Assembly: GCA_963745665.1 (NCBI GenBank)
Contig: CAVUYE010000002.1
Coordinates: forward strand, 62,001 to 126,000
Length of the DNA stretch: 64,000 nucleotides
Reading direction: 5' to 3'
Origin: Bog-473 sp963745665
GTDB lineage: Bacteria > Actinomycetota > Acidimicrobiia > Acidimicrobiales > RAAP-2
The position numbers were made by a program, and so were the translations under genes. Below the pieces are notes generated by a model. That model was given only the letters and a program-made list of their open reading frames with translations, was not told where the DNA came from and did no database searches. Below, piece by piece: positions 50,219-58,077 of the stretch; positions within the stretch are counted from its first letter, which is position 1, and each line of letters opens with the position of its first letter.

Positions 50219-51579
50219 AGGAGGATCCCGAGCCGGCGGGAAAGGTCGGAGGCCAGCACGCCTTCGGGATCGACCCTCCGCCGGACCCTACTCATGTCGC
50301 CCAGCCGGGGGTACATGACGGGGACGAGCTCTGGACGCAACCGGGAGTCCTTGGCCAGATACACGCGTCCACCGGCAATTGCCACTGCATCGTCGAGACG
50401 GTCCAGCAACGCAGGCAGACCGGGCGGGCCGAGTGGGAAGTCGAGCGCCAGGGTCCAGCCCTCTTGGCTGAAGGAGAGCGGGCCGGGAGTCCCTGGTCCG
50501 AAGCGCTTCAGCACCGCGAGGAAGGAGGGCATCCCCGACGACGCGATCGTCCGCACCGCCTCCTCGAGCACGTCGCCTCGCTGGGGGGGCACGGCGAACT
50601 GGTACTGCACGAACCCCTGCGCCCCATAGAGGAGGTTCCACCGTCCCACCCCGTCGAGAGGGTGGAAGAACCCGGCCAAGGGACGCAGGACGCCCTCAGC
50701 GGTGGAGGAGGCGCGGAACCAGGCCTCGTTCAGGGCGCGCACCGACAGTGGGTTCACGAGCCGGCGCGGCGTTGTCCTGGGCGCACGAAGCATCGGATCG
50801 CCGGGGACCTCCCGGCTGCGCCCGCGCAGCCGGTCCGGAATGGCACCGGAAGGGGCGTGGTCCCCCCTGGTCAGGACCGAGCGGTGTTCCCCGTTTCGGC
50901 CACCGACGCAGTCCAGCCACGCCACGCTGTAGCGATAACGACAATCGGTCTCCTCCATGGTCGACATCAGATCCTCGAGCCGACCGAACCGCTGGCTGTC
51001 CACCCGCATCCACGACGTTTCGATCGGCATGAGCCGCAGCACGGCACTGATCACGACGCCGGTGAGGCCCATGCCGCCGGCGGTGGCCCAGAAGAGCTCG
51101 GAATCACGATCGGGCGCCACGGTGATCTCCCCGCTCGGCGTGGCGAGGGTCATCTCCACCACGTGCCTGGCGAAGCTTCCATCGCGGTGATGGTTCTTTC
51201 CGTGGATGTCCGCGGCGATGGCGCCCCCGACAGTGACGTAGCGGGTTCCGGGCGTCACTGCGACGAACCAGCCCGCCGGGATGAGGCGCCGCATCAGGTC
51301 GTGAAGGCTGACGCCTCCTCCGACCTCGATAGTAAACGTCGCCTCGTTCAGCGCGCCGATGTGGTTGAGCGCCGCCGTGTCGATGGTGAGTCCACCAGTG
51401 CACTGTGCGGCGTCGCCGTAGCTCCGTCCAAGGCCGCGAGCGATGACACCGCCGGACTCTTCGCGTAACGAGGCCAAGACTGAGGACACGTCCACGGGAA
51501 GGCTGACCAGGGCGGTGGTGGGTGCCGTCCTGCCCCAACCTGATAGCAGACGGGGAGAACTCTCGATGGTGACGGTCAT
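50215..51579 (-). CDS. dprE1: Decaprenylphosphoryl-beta-D-ribose 2-oxidase DprE1
   Basis: 454 aa. FAD enzyme that oxidises decaprenylphosphoryl-ribose at C2. FAD domain: GVIARGLGRSYGDAAQ, then VGGAIAADIHGKNHHRDGSF (the His loop), and TAGGMGLTGVV. C-terminal: LKRFGPGTPGPLSFSQEGWTLALDFP and YLAKDSRLRPE (Lys410 at the essential-Lys position). At the place of the M. tuberculosis Cys387, target of benzothiazinones, this protein has Ala378 (motif WTLALDFP against W-x-x-C-x-DFP). Four-base overlaps with ubiA and dprE2 on either side show a coupled operon. Confidence 0.93.
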   Translation of the reverse strand: MTVTIESSPRLLSGWGRTAPTTALVSLPVDVSSVLASLREESGGVIARGLGRSYGDAAQCTGGLTIDTAALNHIGALNEATFTIEVGGGVSLHDLMRRLIPAGWFVAVTPGTRYVTVGGAIAADIHGKNHHRDGSFARHVVEMTLATPSGEITVAPDRDSELFWATAGGMGLTGVVISAVLRLMPIETSWMRVDSQRFGRLEDLMSTMEETDCRYRYSVAWLDCVGGRNGEHRSVLTRGDHAPSGAIPDRLRGRSREVPGDPMLRAPRTTPRRLVNPLSVRALNEAWFRASSTAEGVLRPLAGFFHPLDGVGRWNLLYGAQGFVQYQFAVPPQRGDVLEEAVRTIASSGMPSFLAVLKRFGPGTPGPLSFSQEGWTLALDFPLGPPGLPALLDRLDDAVAIAGGRVYLAKDSRLRPELVPVMYPRLGDMSRVRRRVDPEGVLASDLSRRLGILL

Positions 51580-52548
51580 CCGTACAGGCCGATTCCCATG
51601 AGGGCCAACCAGAGCACCCCGTAACCCTGCAGCAGGTGGTCACGGAGGGCCAGCTGTTCGGGCTCGCCGCCGTGGCCGGCGTCGAGCAGGCGGAGGATGT
51701 GCAGGACCGAGAGGACGAGGGGGATGACGGTCAGCTCGACCCAAACGTCGCGGTCCCCGGCATGGGCGAGCAGCCCGGTCCGATCGAACGCCCACAGGCA
51801 GTACGACGCGACCGTGACGGTGGCCGAGATGGTCAGAGTCGACTTGAGGAACGACTCGCTGTACTGATCGAGCACGAGGCGGTACACACCGCGGTCATCT
51901 CCCAGCCGAGCGTGCTCCGCGCAGCGCTTCCCACTCACGATGAACAAGGCAGCGAAGGAGGTGAAGACCAGGAACCAGTTGGAAAGCGGGACTCGGGCCA
52001 CCACGCCGCCGGCAACCGCCCGCAGCACGAAGCACGACGCCACCACTGCCAGCTCCATCACGGGCTCGCGCTTCAGCCGGATGCTGTAGGCGATGCTCAA
52101 TCCGGCATAGGAGGCCACGACGGCGGCGAATCCCCACGGGCGCACGAGCAGTGCCGCGGCGATGGCCGTCGCGATGAGGGCGATTCCGACCCCGAGGGCG
52201 ACACCTGATCGAAGCGCCCCGCTCGCCACCGGCCGGTCCCGCTTGGTCGGATGGTATCGGTCCGATTCGGCGTCCACGACGTCGTTGACGAGGTAGGTGC
52301 CCGAGGCAACGACGCAGAAGATCAAAAAGGCTGTGACCACGCGGCAGGGTCGTGTGCCATTCGCCGAGCACGCCCGCGGCGGCGGGCGCCATAAAGACCA
52401 GGAGGTTCTTCAGCCACTGTGTCGGGCGCGCACCCCGAGCCAGCAGGCCGAGCGTGGAGCGGGGCGCTGGCGGGCCGAGGTGGTGCAGCGGCACTAGATC
52501 GTCGTTCGGCCGCGGTTCGGGTCGCGGGACCCGTCCCAGCGACGTCAC
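51576..52548 (-). pseudogene. ubiA: Decaprenyl-phosphate phosphoribosyltransferase (UbiA family), split by a one-base insertion
   Basis: The first frame starts at GTG 52548, overlapping the preceding stop by four bases (GTGA). It gives ARGARPTQWLKNLLVFMAP and AAGVLGEWHTTL. The rest is one frame over: VTAFLIFCVVASGTYLVNDVVDAESDRYHPTKRDRP (the N-D-x-x-D-x-x-x-D-x-x-HP-x-K-x-x-RP site that binds PRPP and Mg) and the later helices to the stop at 51576. One extra G near 52337-52350 explains it. The normal protein is about 300 aa with nine helices and joins phosphoribose to decaprenyl phosphate, the first step of the DprE1/DprE2 route. The second acidic site reads KREPVMELA, with Glu where Asp is usual. 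Confidence 0.85.
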
Positions 52549-53783
52549 GGACCGACCGCCGCCGACATGGTGATGAAGTCCCGGGCCCACCACGGCTGGA
52601 AGTAGCGGCCTGGGGTTCCGGTCATGCCGGCGAGCAGCTCGGTGCCGTTGGCCGGAGTGGCCGGCCCGTTCGGCGTCGTTGGTTGGTACGTGCTGAAGTT
52701 CACCCAGTCCGTGTTGATGTCGAGCTCCATGGCCCGGACCGCGCCCGCATGGACCATGATGTTGGCCAGGTTGTAGATGTCGAGTCCCGGACCGCCCACG
52801 TACAGGAGGGCGCCGTTCGCCGTGATCCCGAGGGCGGAACGCCAGACGTAGAGGCCACCGCCGAGCGTCGCGCCCCACGCCGAGGAGTTCGCGTCATACG
52901 CGGCCGGCACGATCTGCCCGTTGACCACGAGGAGGTCCAGGTTCTGCCTGACCGAGACCACGCTTGGTGTCATGGAGACGTCGCTTCCCCATTGCCCGAG
53001 CGCGAACGAGCCGTTCTTGTAGACGACGAACGAGGCGGCGCCCGTCCGCAGCGGAATTATCGTCTTGTCGTCCGTGTAGTAGCCACCGTTGGCGGCGGAC
53101 ATGAGAAAGCCGGCATTGAATGCCGAGACCAGGGAAGTCGAGTCGGCGGGCGAAATGGGCGCGGTGTGCGTGAAGGGTCCGCCGCCGGGGATCTGGCTGC
53201 CCGAGTACAGGGTCGCCTTGAGGAGCATCGGGTCCATCCAGGCCACCCCCACCACGAAGCTGGTGTGGATCGCACTGGGCCGGATCAGCGTCTCGTACAC
53301 CGCGGGCACGCCGTCGACGAGACGCCCTGCGGGCGACCACAGCCCCTCACCGGCGATGGGAGGGCTCGCCAACGGGGTGATTGGCGCCGGCGGGGGCAGG
53401 TGCGCCACGGTTGCCGCGGCCGGCACGGTCGTGACGGTCTTCGGTTTGTGAATAGTGCCTGGCGGGAGCGCGCCGCCCACCTTGGGCTGATGGTGCGAAT
53501 ACCACTCGTTCTCGGCCCAGTTGACGATGGACGAGCCTCCGTGCTCCCGGAACCACTCAGCCAGCCGGGAGCCGCCCGAGCTGCCGAGGGCGGGGTTGGT
53601 GAGCGCGCCGCCGATGGAGACGGCAAGCCAAATCAGGAGGGCCGCCAAGACGGCACCGATGACTGCGAGGACACGGCGCCGGCGATGGATGCGCGATCTC
53701 GACCCGCGCGCCCGTCGGGCCGCCCTGGGGCGCGGTGAACTCGGCTCGCGCTCGTCGAGCTCCTCCCGGGGCGGGCTCAGCAC
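52545..53783 (-). CDS. Phosphodiester glycosidase family protein (NAGPA domain), membrane-anchored
   Basis: 412 aa from GTG 53783. A basic N terminus (RRARGSRSRIHRRRR) is followed by one membrane helix (about residues 38-60), so the protein faces outward. The C-terminal half has the phosphodiester-glycosidase (DUF2233-like) pattern: AFNAGFLMSAANGGYY, VRQNLDLLVVNGQI, GALLYVGGPGLDIYNLANIMVHAGAVRAMELDIN, in pieces LLYVGGPGLDIYNLANIM and VRAMELDINTDW. The family cuts or transfers sugars from phosphodiesters. Start overlaps the ferredoxin stop and stop overlaps the ubiA start, so it belongs to the same operon. Confidence 0.85.
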   Translation of the reverse strand: MLSPPREELDEREPSSPRPRAARRARGSRSRIHRRRRVLAVIGAVLAALLIWLAVSIGGALTNPALGSSGGSRLAEWFREHGGSSIVNWAENEWYSHHQPKVGGALPPGTIHKPKTVTTVPAAATVAHLPPPAPITPLASPPIAGEGLWSPAGRLVDGVPAVYETLIRPSAIHTSFVVGVAWMDPMLLKATLYSGSQIPGGGPFTHTAPISPADSTSLVSAFNAGFLMSAANGGYYTDDKTIIPLRTGAASFVVYKNGSFALGQWGSDVSMTPSVVSVRQNLDLLVVNGQIVPAAYDANSSAWGATLGGGLYVWRSALGITANGALLYVGGPGLDIYNLANIMVHAGAVRAMELDINTDWVNFSTYQPTTPNGPATPANGTELLAGMTGTPGRYFQPWWARDFITMSAAVGP

Positions 53784-54059
53784 TTACGCTCCACCAGATG
53801 CAGGGCCTGCTTCGGGCACGACCGCACCGCCCTCACGGCATGCTCGAAGGGCGGGGGCGATTTCCGCGCTGTCGATAACGGGATATCTCCAGGGATCGAG
53901 ATCGATACGCTCGGGCAGCATTTCGGCGCACACGCCGCGCCCGTCGCACGCCACCGCTTCAAAAAGTGCGTCGGCGTTAGTAACGACCTCTGCGATGGTG
54001 CCGAGAGCGCGGGTCCGATAGACGTGTTGGCTGTCGGCGGAGGCGTAAGCCTCGGCCAT
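53777..54059 (-). pseudogene. Single-cluster ferredoxin split by a one-base insertion in a G run
   Basis: From ATG 54059 the first frame gives VACDGRGVCAEMLPERIDLDPWRYPVIDSAEIAP, in pieces ACDGRGVCAEMLPERI and LDPWRYPVIDSAEIAP, the N-terminal part of a 3Fe-4S/4Fe-4S ferredoxin (C-x5-C). The C terminus FEHAVRAVRSCPKQALHLVE, with the last cluster Cys in SCP, is one frame over. One G too many in the GGGGG at 53853-53857 explains it. The N-terminal 35 residues before the first Cys are longer than usual, so the start is unsure. First gene of the operon with the phosphodiester glycosidase, ubiA, dprE1 and dprE2; the seven-base overlap with the next gene suggests coupling. Confidence 0.72.
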
Positions 54060-54246
54060 CAAGTCGATCCGCTGGTGACAGGCGGAGGCGCCGAGGTAGC
54101 CAGTGGCGGGGCGGACAGGGGGTTGAGGGCGCCGGAGGACCGAAGGGACGCCGCATGGCGGCGCTGCGAAAGGCTGGCTTGTCGGACAGGAGCCATGTTC
54201 GTCAGGGTACGGACGCACCCTGACGCCTACATGAAGAGCGAACGGC

Positions 54247-54592
54247 TCAGGCTAAAGATTCGCTAAGAAGTGCACCGGTCTCGGCGGTCTTTCCCTTGCG
54301 CGCCGGTACTTTTCGCCACGAGACCTCCAGACGCGCGCCTCCCAGTTCGGCAACCCCGATCGCCCACTGGCCCTGGCTGGAGCGGACCACGGAGTCGGCG
54401 ATGGCCAGACCGAGGCCGGTGCCCGTCACGTTGTCCGTGGCCCGGTGGACCGGTCGAATACGGCGTCGCGCTGATCCTCTGGCGTCCCGGGGCCGGAGTC
54501 GTCGGCGCGCAGGTCGACCCGGGGAAACCCCAGTCGCCGCACACTGACCTCGACGCGGCCCTTTTCGTCCGCGAATTGCATGCATTGTTCCG
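54247..54592 (-). pseudogene. Remnant of a sensor histidine kinase (ATPase domain only)
   Basis: Reading leftwards from about 54592: MQFADEKGRVEVSVRRLGFP, then VDLRADDSGPGTPEDQRDAVF (N and G1 boxes, DxGxG form), a one-base deletion near 54445-54452, and in the next frame FHRATDNVTGTGLGLAIADSVV (G2 box) to the stop at 54247. The dimerisation and sensor parts are missing; nothing upstream reads as kinase. So this is a truncated and frameshifted 3' end, left behind by a deletion or insertion just before tRNA-Phe. Confidence 0.7.
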
Positions 54593-54770
54593 AGGCTGTG
54601 GTGCGTGTGGCAGCGAACGTGCTCTTGGGGATCCGATGTCATGACGCCGTCACCACGGTTCTGAGGAACGAGGACCGTCGAATCACACATGTAGTGGTCG
54701 GATCGCCTCAAGCGCCCGCCAGAATCTGACCGGAGGAACAAGTCGGAGAAACGATCGAAATGCGCAAGTA
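54593..54770. other. Stretch without a recognisable gene
   Basis: No coding frame, repeat or promoter that I can support between the kinase remnant and the hairpin at 54771. Confidence 0.4.
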
Positions 54771-54791
54771 GGCCGGCCGATGCGGCCGGCC
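54771..54791. repeat. Perfect hairpin GGCCGGCC-GATGC-GGCCGGCC
   Basis: Eight-base self-complementary arms with a 5-base loop, no T-run. Could be a strong stem in RNA or a protein site. Confidence 0.7.
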
Positions 54792-54820
54792 GTTGACATT
54801 GTGATCTCAAGTGCTGGCCC

Positions 54821-54896
54821 GGTTGGTCAAGCGGCGCTGCGGGACTCCGCTTTGCTCCGTGTCCTCGCTAAGCCTTCGGCTTTCCCTTGACCAACC
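54821..54896. ncRNA. Structured 76-nt element closed by an 11-bp inverted repeat
   Basis: GGTTGGTCAAG (54821-54831) pairs perfectly with CTTGACCAACC (54886-54896). Inside are two hairpins: GCGG-GACT-CCGC (54839-54850) and AAGCC-TTC-GGCTT (54870-54882). It lies about 134 bases past the 3' end of tRNA-Phe. Could be an RNA with a multi-branch fold, a mobile-element site or an unusual terminator. No known family is recognised. Confidence 0.4.
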
Positions 54897-54949
54897 TGAC
54901 GGTCAAATGAGAGGGCGAAGACTCGAATTTGAAACTCATTCCAATTCCT

Positions 54950-54970
54950 GGAGGGCACGCGGAGGGCACG
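54950..54970. repeat. GGAGGGCACG direct repeat
   Basis: Two exact copies (54950-54959 and 54961-54970) with one base between, near the 3' side of tRNA-Phe. Perhaps part of an old attachment or insertion site, but no integrase is seen. Confidence 0.5.
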
Positions 54971-55029
54971 AAATCCCGGCCTCGAAACCGGCAGTCGGTC
55001 GAAATAAACCTTGAACTGGGACTTTCCGG

Positions 55030-55102
55030 TGGTCGGGACCGGCGTCGATCCGGTGACCTCACGCTTTTCAGGCGCGCGCTCTACCAACTGAGCTACCCGA
55101 CC
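55030..55102 (-). tRNA. tRNA-Phe (GAA)
   Basis: 73 nt. Acceptor GGTCGGG/CCCGACC, D arm GCTC/GAGC, anticodon stem CGCGC/GCGTG with loop CTGAAAA (anticodon GAA), T arm ACCGG/CCGGT, discriminator A. The 3' CCA is not fully encoded (CC then G). Confidence 0.95.
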
Positions 55103-55147
55103 GGGTAACCGAGTTCTGACCGCCTGAAGCGGGTCTGAACGCGGCAG

Positions 55148-55222
55148 CGGACCTGACGGGATTTGAACCCGCGACCTCCGCCTTGACAGGGCGGCGTGCA
55201 CTCCGAGCTGCACCACAGGTCC
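55148..55222 (-). tRNA. tRNA-Asp (GTC)
   Basis: 75 nt. Acceptor GGACCTG/CAGGTCC, D arm GTGC/GCAC, anticodon stem CCGCC/GGCGG with loop CTGTCAA (anticodon GTC), T arm GCGGG/CCCGT with TTCAAAT loop, discriminator G as expected for Asp. It precedes tRNA-Phe by 45 bases on the same strand. Confidence 0.95.
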
Positions 55223-55334
55223 GTGGCAATGGCCGTCGTGCTCCTCGTTCCGGGCTCGCCCGGCCGCTGAGCAGCCCTTCACTGTAGCCGGTTCCGGGTT
55301 CAGCTCCACCCGGGAATTGGCTCCTGAGGGCCTC

Positions 55335-56087
55335 CTACGGGGTGGCGGCGCGGAGCGTGGTGACGCCGGCCTCGAAGTCCGAGTACCTCGCTTCGCTGAG
55401 TGCATCCGCCAGGGCCGAAGCGCAGAGGCGGTCGGTGATCGCTTCTGCCTCATCATGTCGATCCTTCATGGCGGCGAACTCGGGGAACGGCTCGGGCCAT
55501 CCGAAGAACTTCGCCTGGCCCGGGCCCTCATTGGTCAGGATCGCCTCAAGGGGGGACAGCCCGACGGCGGTGGTGGCGACCAGGTGAATGCCGCCCCGCC
55601 ACTCACGCAGTACCTGCATCAGTTGCGCCGCCCTGCCCGCGGGCGATTCGGAGCGCGGGGCACCCCGCCACCCGACGAAGAGCGGGATCGCCGAACCCTC
55701 GAGTCCGTCGACCAGCTCCTCCGTCACAGCGACGATCTCTTCCAAGTCCTCCACGTTTTCGTAGTGCTTCTCGCCCCACTTCCCATGTGCCTCGGCCATC
55801 CGGGCCGCCGCGCCCGTGGCGCCGGCCACCCCGATCCCTTCCGAATACATGGCGTGCACCGCACTCGGCGCGAACCACCCGAAGGCGGACGTCACGACGT
55901 CAGCGCCGACATCCCCCAGCATGCCTCCACGCCCGGCGAAGTAGAAGGCAAACGGGTTGGGCCAACCCCACTCAGCCGCCCACGTCGCGACGTCGGGACT
56001 GAGGTAGGCCGAGGTGCCAATGTCATGAATGGGAACCGAGGTCGCCTTCACCACGGCGAGCGCGGGGTCCTGTTCTTTGGCAGCCAA
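55335..56087 (-). CDS. SCO6745-like family protein
   Basis: 250 aa from the TTG at 56087: AAGGAGG lies exactly 4 bases before it, while the ATG six codons upstream contains that site inside its coding region. The sequence AYLSPDVATWAAEWGW, FYFAGRGGMLGDVGADVVTSAFGWFAPSAVHAM and PLFVGWRGAPRSESPAGRAAQL is that of the actinobacterial SCO6745-type helical family (no assigned function). Last gene of a three-gene run after the crotonase and a coiled protein. Confidence 0.8.
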   Translation of the reverse strand: MAAKEQDPALAVVKATSVPIHDIGTSAYLSPDVATWAAEWGWPNPFAFYFAGRGGMLGDVGADVVTSAFGWFAPSAVHAMYSEGIGVAGATGAAARMAEAHGKWGEKHYENVEDLEEIVAVTEELVDGLEGSAIPLFVGWRGAPRSESPAGRAAQLMQVLREWRGGIHLVATTAVGLSPLEAILTNEGPGQAKFFGWPEPFPEFAAMKDRHDEAEAITDRLCASALADALSEARYSDFEAGVTTLRAATP

Positions 56088-56101
56088 CGGGCCTCCTTGG
56101 A

Positions 56102-56632
56102 TCAACTGGGTTCGAAAGGGACCGACGACGTCGTCCGGAGGACGCGTCGCATCCCCGGGATGGTTCCGACAACCGCTTCCATGAGCCGCGCCAGGTCGGT
56201 TACGACGGTGTCGAGATGGGTGAACCGATCGTCGAGAAGGCCGACCACGCTGGCGAGCTCCGGCGATACCTCCTGCAGTGATCGGGTGGCCTTGGGGAGC
56301 TCGTTGGCCAATTCCAGCGCGACCCCACTCAGGCGTTCGGTGAGGCCGCGTAGGGCCGAGGCGGATTCCGAGAGCGAAGGGAGCGACGCGTCCAACATTC
56401 CCACGGCCTGTTCCAACCCCGACACAGCGCCAGAGATCCCAAGAGCGGCGAAGTCGATCCCCGACCCGGCCTTGTTGACGCCGCGATCAAGCTGGTCGAG
56501 CAGGGTCATCAAGCGGTCCATCCGTTCGGTGACCTCATTGATGGCATCGAGCGTCGCCAAGGCCGAGGAGGGAAGTCGGAGCACCGCTCCGGGGAAACCG
56601 ATCAGTGTCTCAAGGAAAGATGGAGACTCCAC
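56102..56632 (-). CDS. Hypothetical amphipathic coiled protein
   Basis: 176 aa from GTG 56632, just after the crotonase stop (a longer frame to 56713 would overlap it). Nearly all heptad-like helix: LDAINEVTERMDRLMTLLDQLDRGV, SGLEQAVGMLDASLPSLSES, LELANELPKATRSLQEV. It resembles small helical proteins found near lipid genes in mycobacteria, but I cannot name the family. It may lie on membranes or assemble as a coiled coil. Its stop overlaps the upstream ATG of the next gene by four bases. Confidence 0.7.
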   Translation of the reverse strand: MESPSFLETLIGFPGAVLRLPSSALATLDAINEVTERMDRLMTLLDQLDRGVNKAGSGIDFAALGISGAVSGLEQAVGMLDASLPSLSESASALRGLTERLSGVALELANELPKATRSLQEVSPELASVVGLLDDRFTHLDTVVTDLARLMEAVVGTIPGMRRVLRTTSSVPFEPS

Positions 56633-56639
56633 ACCTTGA

Positions 56640-57374
56640 TCATGGGTCGGATGAAGCTGGGTGTCCAGTTCGTTTTTCGGTCGCAGAAGGAGATTCCACC
56701 AGCTCTGAAGCAATGGCGAGTCGCAACTCCTCGAGGACCGGTTCGCGGACGCGCGCCTTGGTGGCCGTATGCGCCGAACGGTCGATCAACGCGAGGTCCT
56801 CGGCGGCGCGGACAGCGGCCGATTCGAGCTCGGCCGCAGGGACGACTGCGTCGAGCAACCCGGCTTCTCGTGCCATTTGCGGATTGAACATGTCCCCTGT
56901 CACGGCGGCGTGATCGAAATGCGCCGGGGTGAGCCGGTGCCGGGCGAGCACGACGGCGAACCACGGGAGGGTGAGCCCGATCCGGACCTCGTTGAGTCCC
57001 AGCCGGAACGGTCCCTCGGCGCCAAGACGCACGTCCGCTGCCATGAGGAGAAACGCGCCCGCCGGAAACGCGTGGCCCGTGCAGGCGATGGCCACCGGGG
57101 CCGGGAAAGACAGGATGCGCTCGGCCATGGTCGCGCCCAGCCTGAGCAGGGTCACGACATCCCGGCGCGGCCCACCGAGCGTCGGCAAGTCGAAGCCGGC
57201 AGTGAAGCACCTGGGTCTTCCTTTGAGCAGGACCACCGTCCCGTGACGTTCGGCCTCGTTGAACGCCTCGTGGAGGGATCGCAGCATCGGGATGGAGAAG
57301 GCGTTGACCTTGCCGTCGTCCACGGCGATGGTGCTGACCAAATCTGTCCGGATGCAGGTGACGCCGTCTTCCAT
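56640..57374 (-). CDS. Enoyl-CoA hydratase/isomerase family protein
   Basis: 244 aa, a single crotonase domain. NAFSIPMLRSLHEAFNEAE, then GRPRCFTAGFDLPTL (oxyanion hole; normally ...FSAGADL) and GHAFPAGAFLLMAADVRLG, IGLTLPWFAVVLARHRL. The usual catalytic Glu positions read RLGLNEVRIGL, where one Glu is kept. So it may be an isomerase, thioesterase-like or a less active hydratase. Starts divergently from a TetR gene, 106 bases apart, with an operator palindrome between. Confidence 0.85.
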   Translation of the reverse strand: MEDGVTCIRTDLVSTIAVDDGKVNAFSIPMLRSLHEAFNEAERHGTVVLLKGRPRCFTAGFDLPTLGGPRRDVVTLLRLGATMAERILSFPAPVAIACTGHAFPAGAFLLMAADVRLGAEGPFRLGLNEVRIGLTLPWFAVVLARHRLTPAHFDHAAVTGDMFNPQMAREAGLLDAVVPAAELESAAVRAAEDLALIDRSAHTATKARVREPVLEELRLAIASELVESPSATEKRTGHPASSDP

Positions 57375-57413
57375 GGTCTCTCCAGTCGGTTCGTCGGAAC
57401 TATATTGAAGGAA

Positions 57414-57425
57414 TGTTCCGGAACA
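57414..57425. promoter_or_regulatory. TetR operator palindrome TGTTCCGGAACA
   Basis: Perfect 12-base palindrome in the divergent promoter of the crotonase and TetR genes, with flanking GGAAC...GTTCC half sites (from 57396) that repeat the motif. Confidence 0.7.
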
Positions 57426-57480
57426 ATGTTTCTAAAGGAGCCTCCACGAGTCAAATACTCGGCTCCACCAGGAATATCTG

Positions 57481-58077
57481 ATGCCCAGGACAAAGCAGCG
57501 GACCCCAGAGCTGAAAGAGCGGCTTCTTGCGGTAGCGGTCGACCTCCTGGCGGAACAAGGGGTGTCCGGCCTCACCGCCAGATCGTTGGCGGCTCGGGCA
57601 GAGACGTCGGCCCCGGCCCTCTACGAACTGTTCGGGGACAAGTCGGGGGTCGTGCGCGAGCTCTATTTCGAAGGTTTCCGACAGCTCTCCAATGAGCTAT
57701 CGGCAAATGCGGAGTCACCCGACCCCGTTGCCGATCTGTGGACGCTGGCCGCTGCCTACCGCAGGTTCGTCCGGGCGAACCGAGAGCTGGCGGAGGTCAT
57801 GTTCTCGCGGCCGTTTGCGGACTTCTCGCCTGGACCTGAAGAGCTGGCGGCGACGAGCTCGGTCCGGGTGTTGATCGTTGGGCGGGTGCGCCGTTGTATC
57901 GAGGCAGGACGACTCCGGGGTGACGAGACTGACGTCGCCCACGTCCTGGTGGCGTTAATACAGGGCATGGCGTTCGCCGAGGCGGCCGGCCGGCTCGGGA
58001 CCTCGACGGAATCAGTCGAACGGCGTTGGCGACTCGCCATCGGCACGGCGCTCAACGGATTCGGCGGCCGGGTCTGA
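57481..58077 (+). CDS. TetR-family regulator
   Basis: 198 aa. DNA-binding part: LLAVAVDLLAEQGVSGLTARSLAARAETSAPALYELFGDKSGVV, in pieces VDLLAEQGVSGLTARSLAA and AETSAPALYELFGDKSGVV. Basic N terminus PRTKQRTPELKERLL. Likely represses the divergent crotonase operon through the TGTTCCGGAACA site; such regulators commonly bind acyl-CoA or lipids (inference). Its 3' end overlaps the SDR gene by 26 bases (convergent). Confidence 0.92.
   Translation: MPRTKQRTPELKERLLAVAVDLLAEQGVSGLTARSLAARAETSAPALYELFGDKSGVVRELYFEGFRQLSNELSANAESPDPVADLWTLAAAYRRFVRANRELAEVMFSRPFADFSPGPEELAATSSVRVLIVGRVRRCIEAGRLRGDETDVAHVLVALIQGMAFAEAAGRLGTSTESVERRWRLAIGTALNGFGGRV

Noticed and set aside
54821..54970. Integrated element with attachment site at tRNA-Phe
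   Set aside because: No integrase and no second copy of the tRNA 3' end were found in the window; kept only as a structured element.
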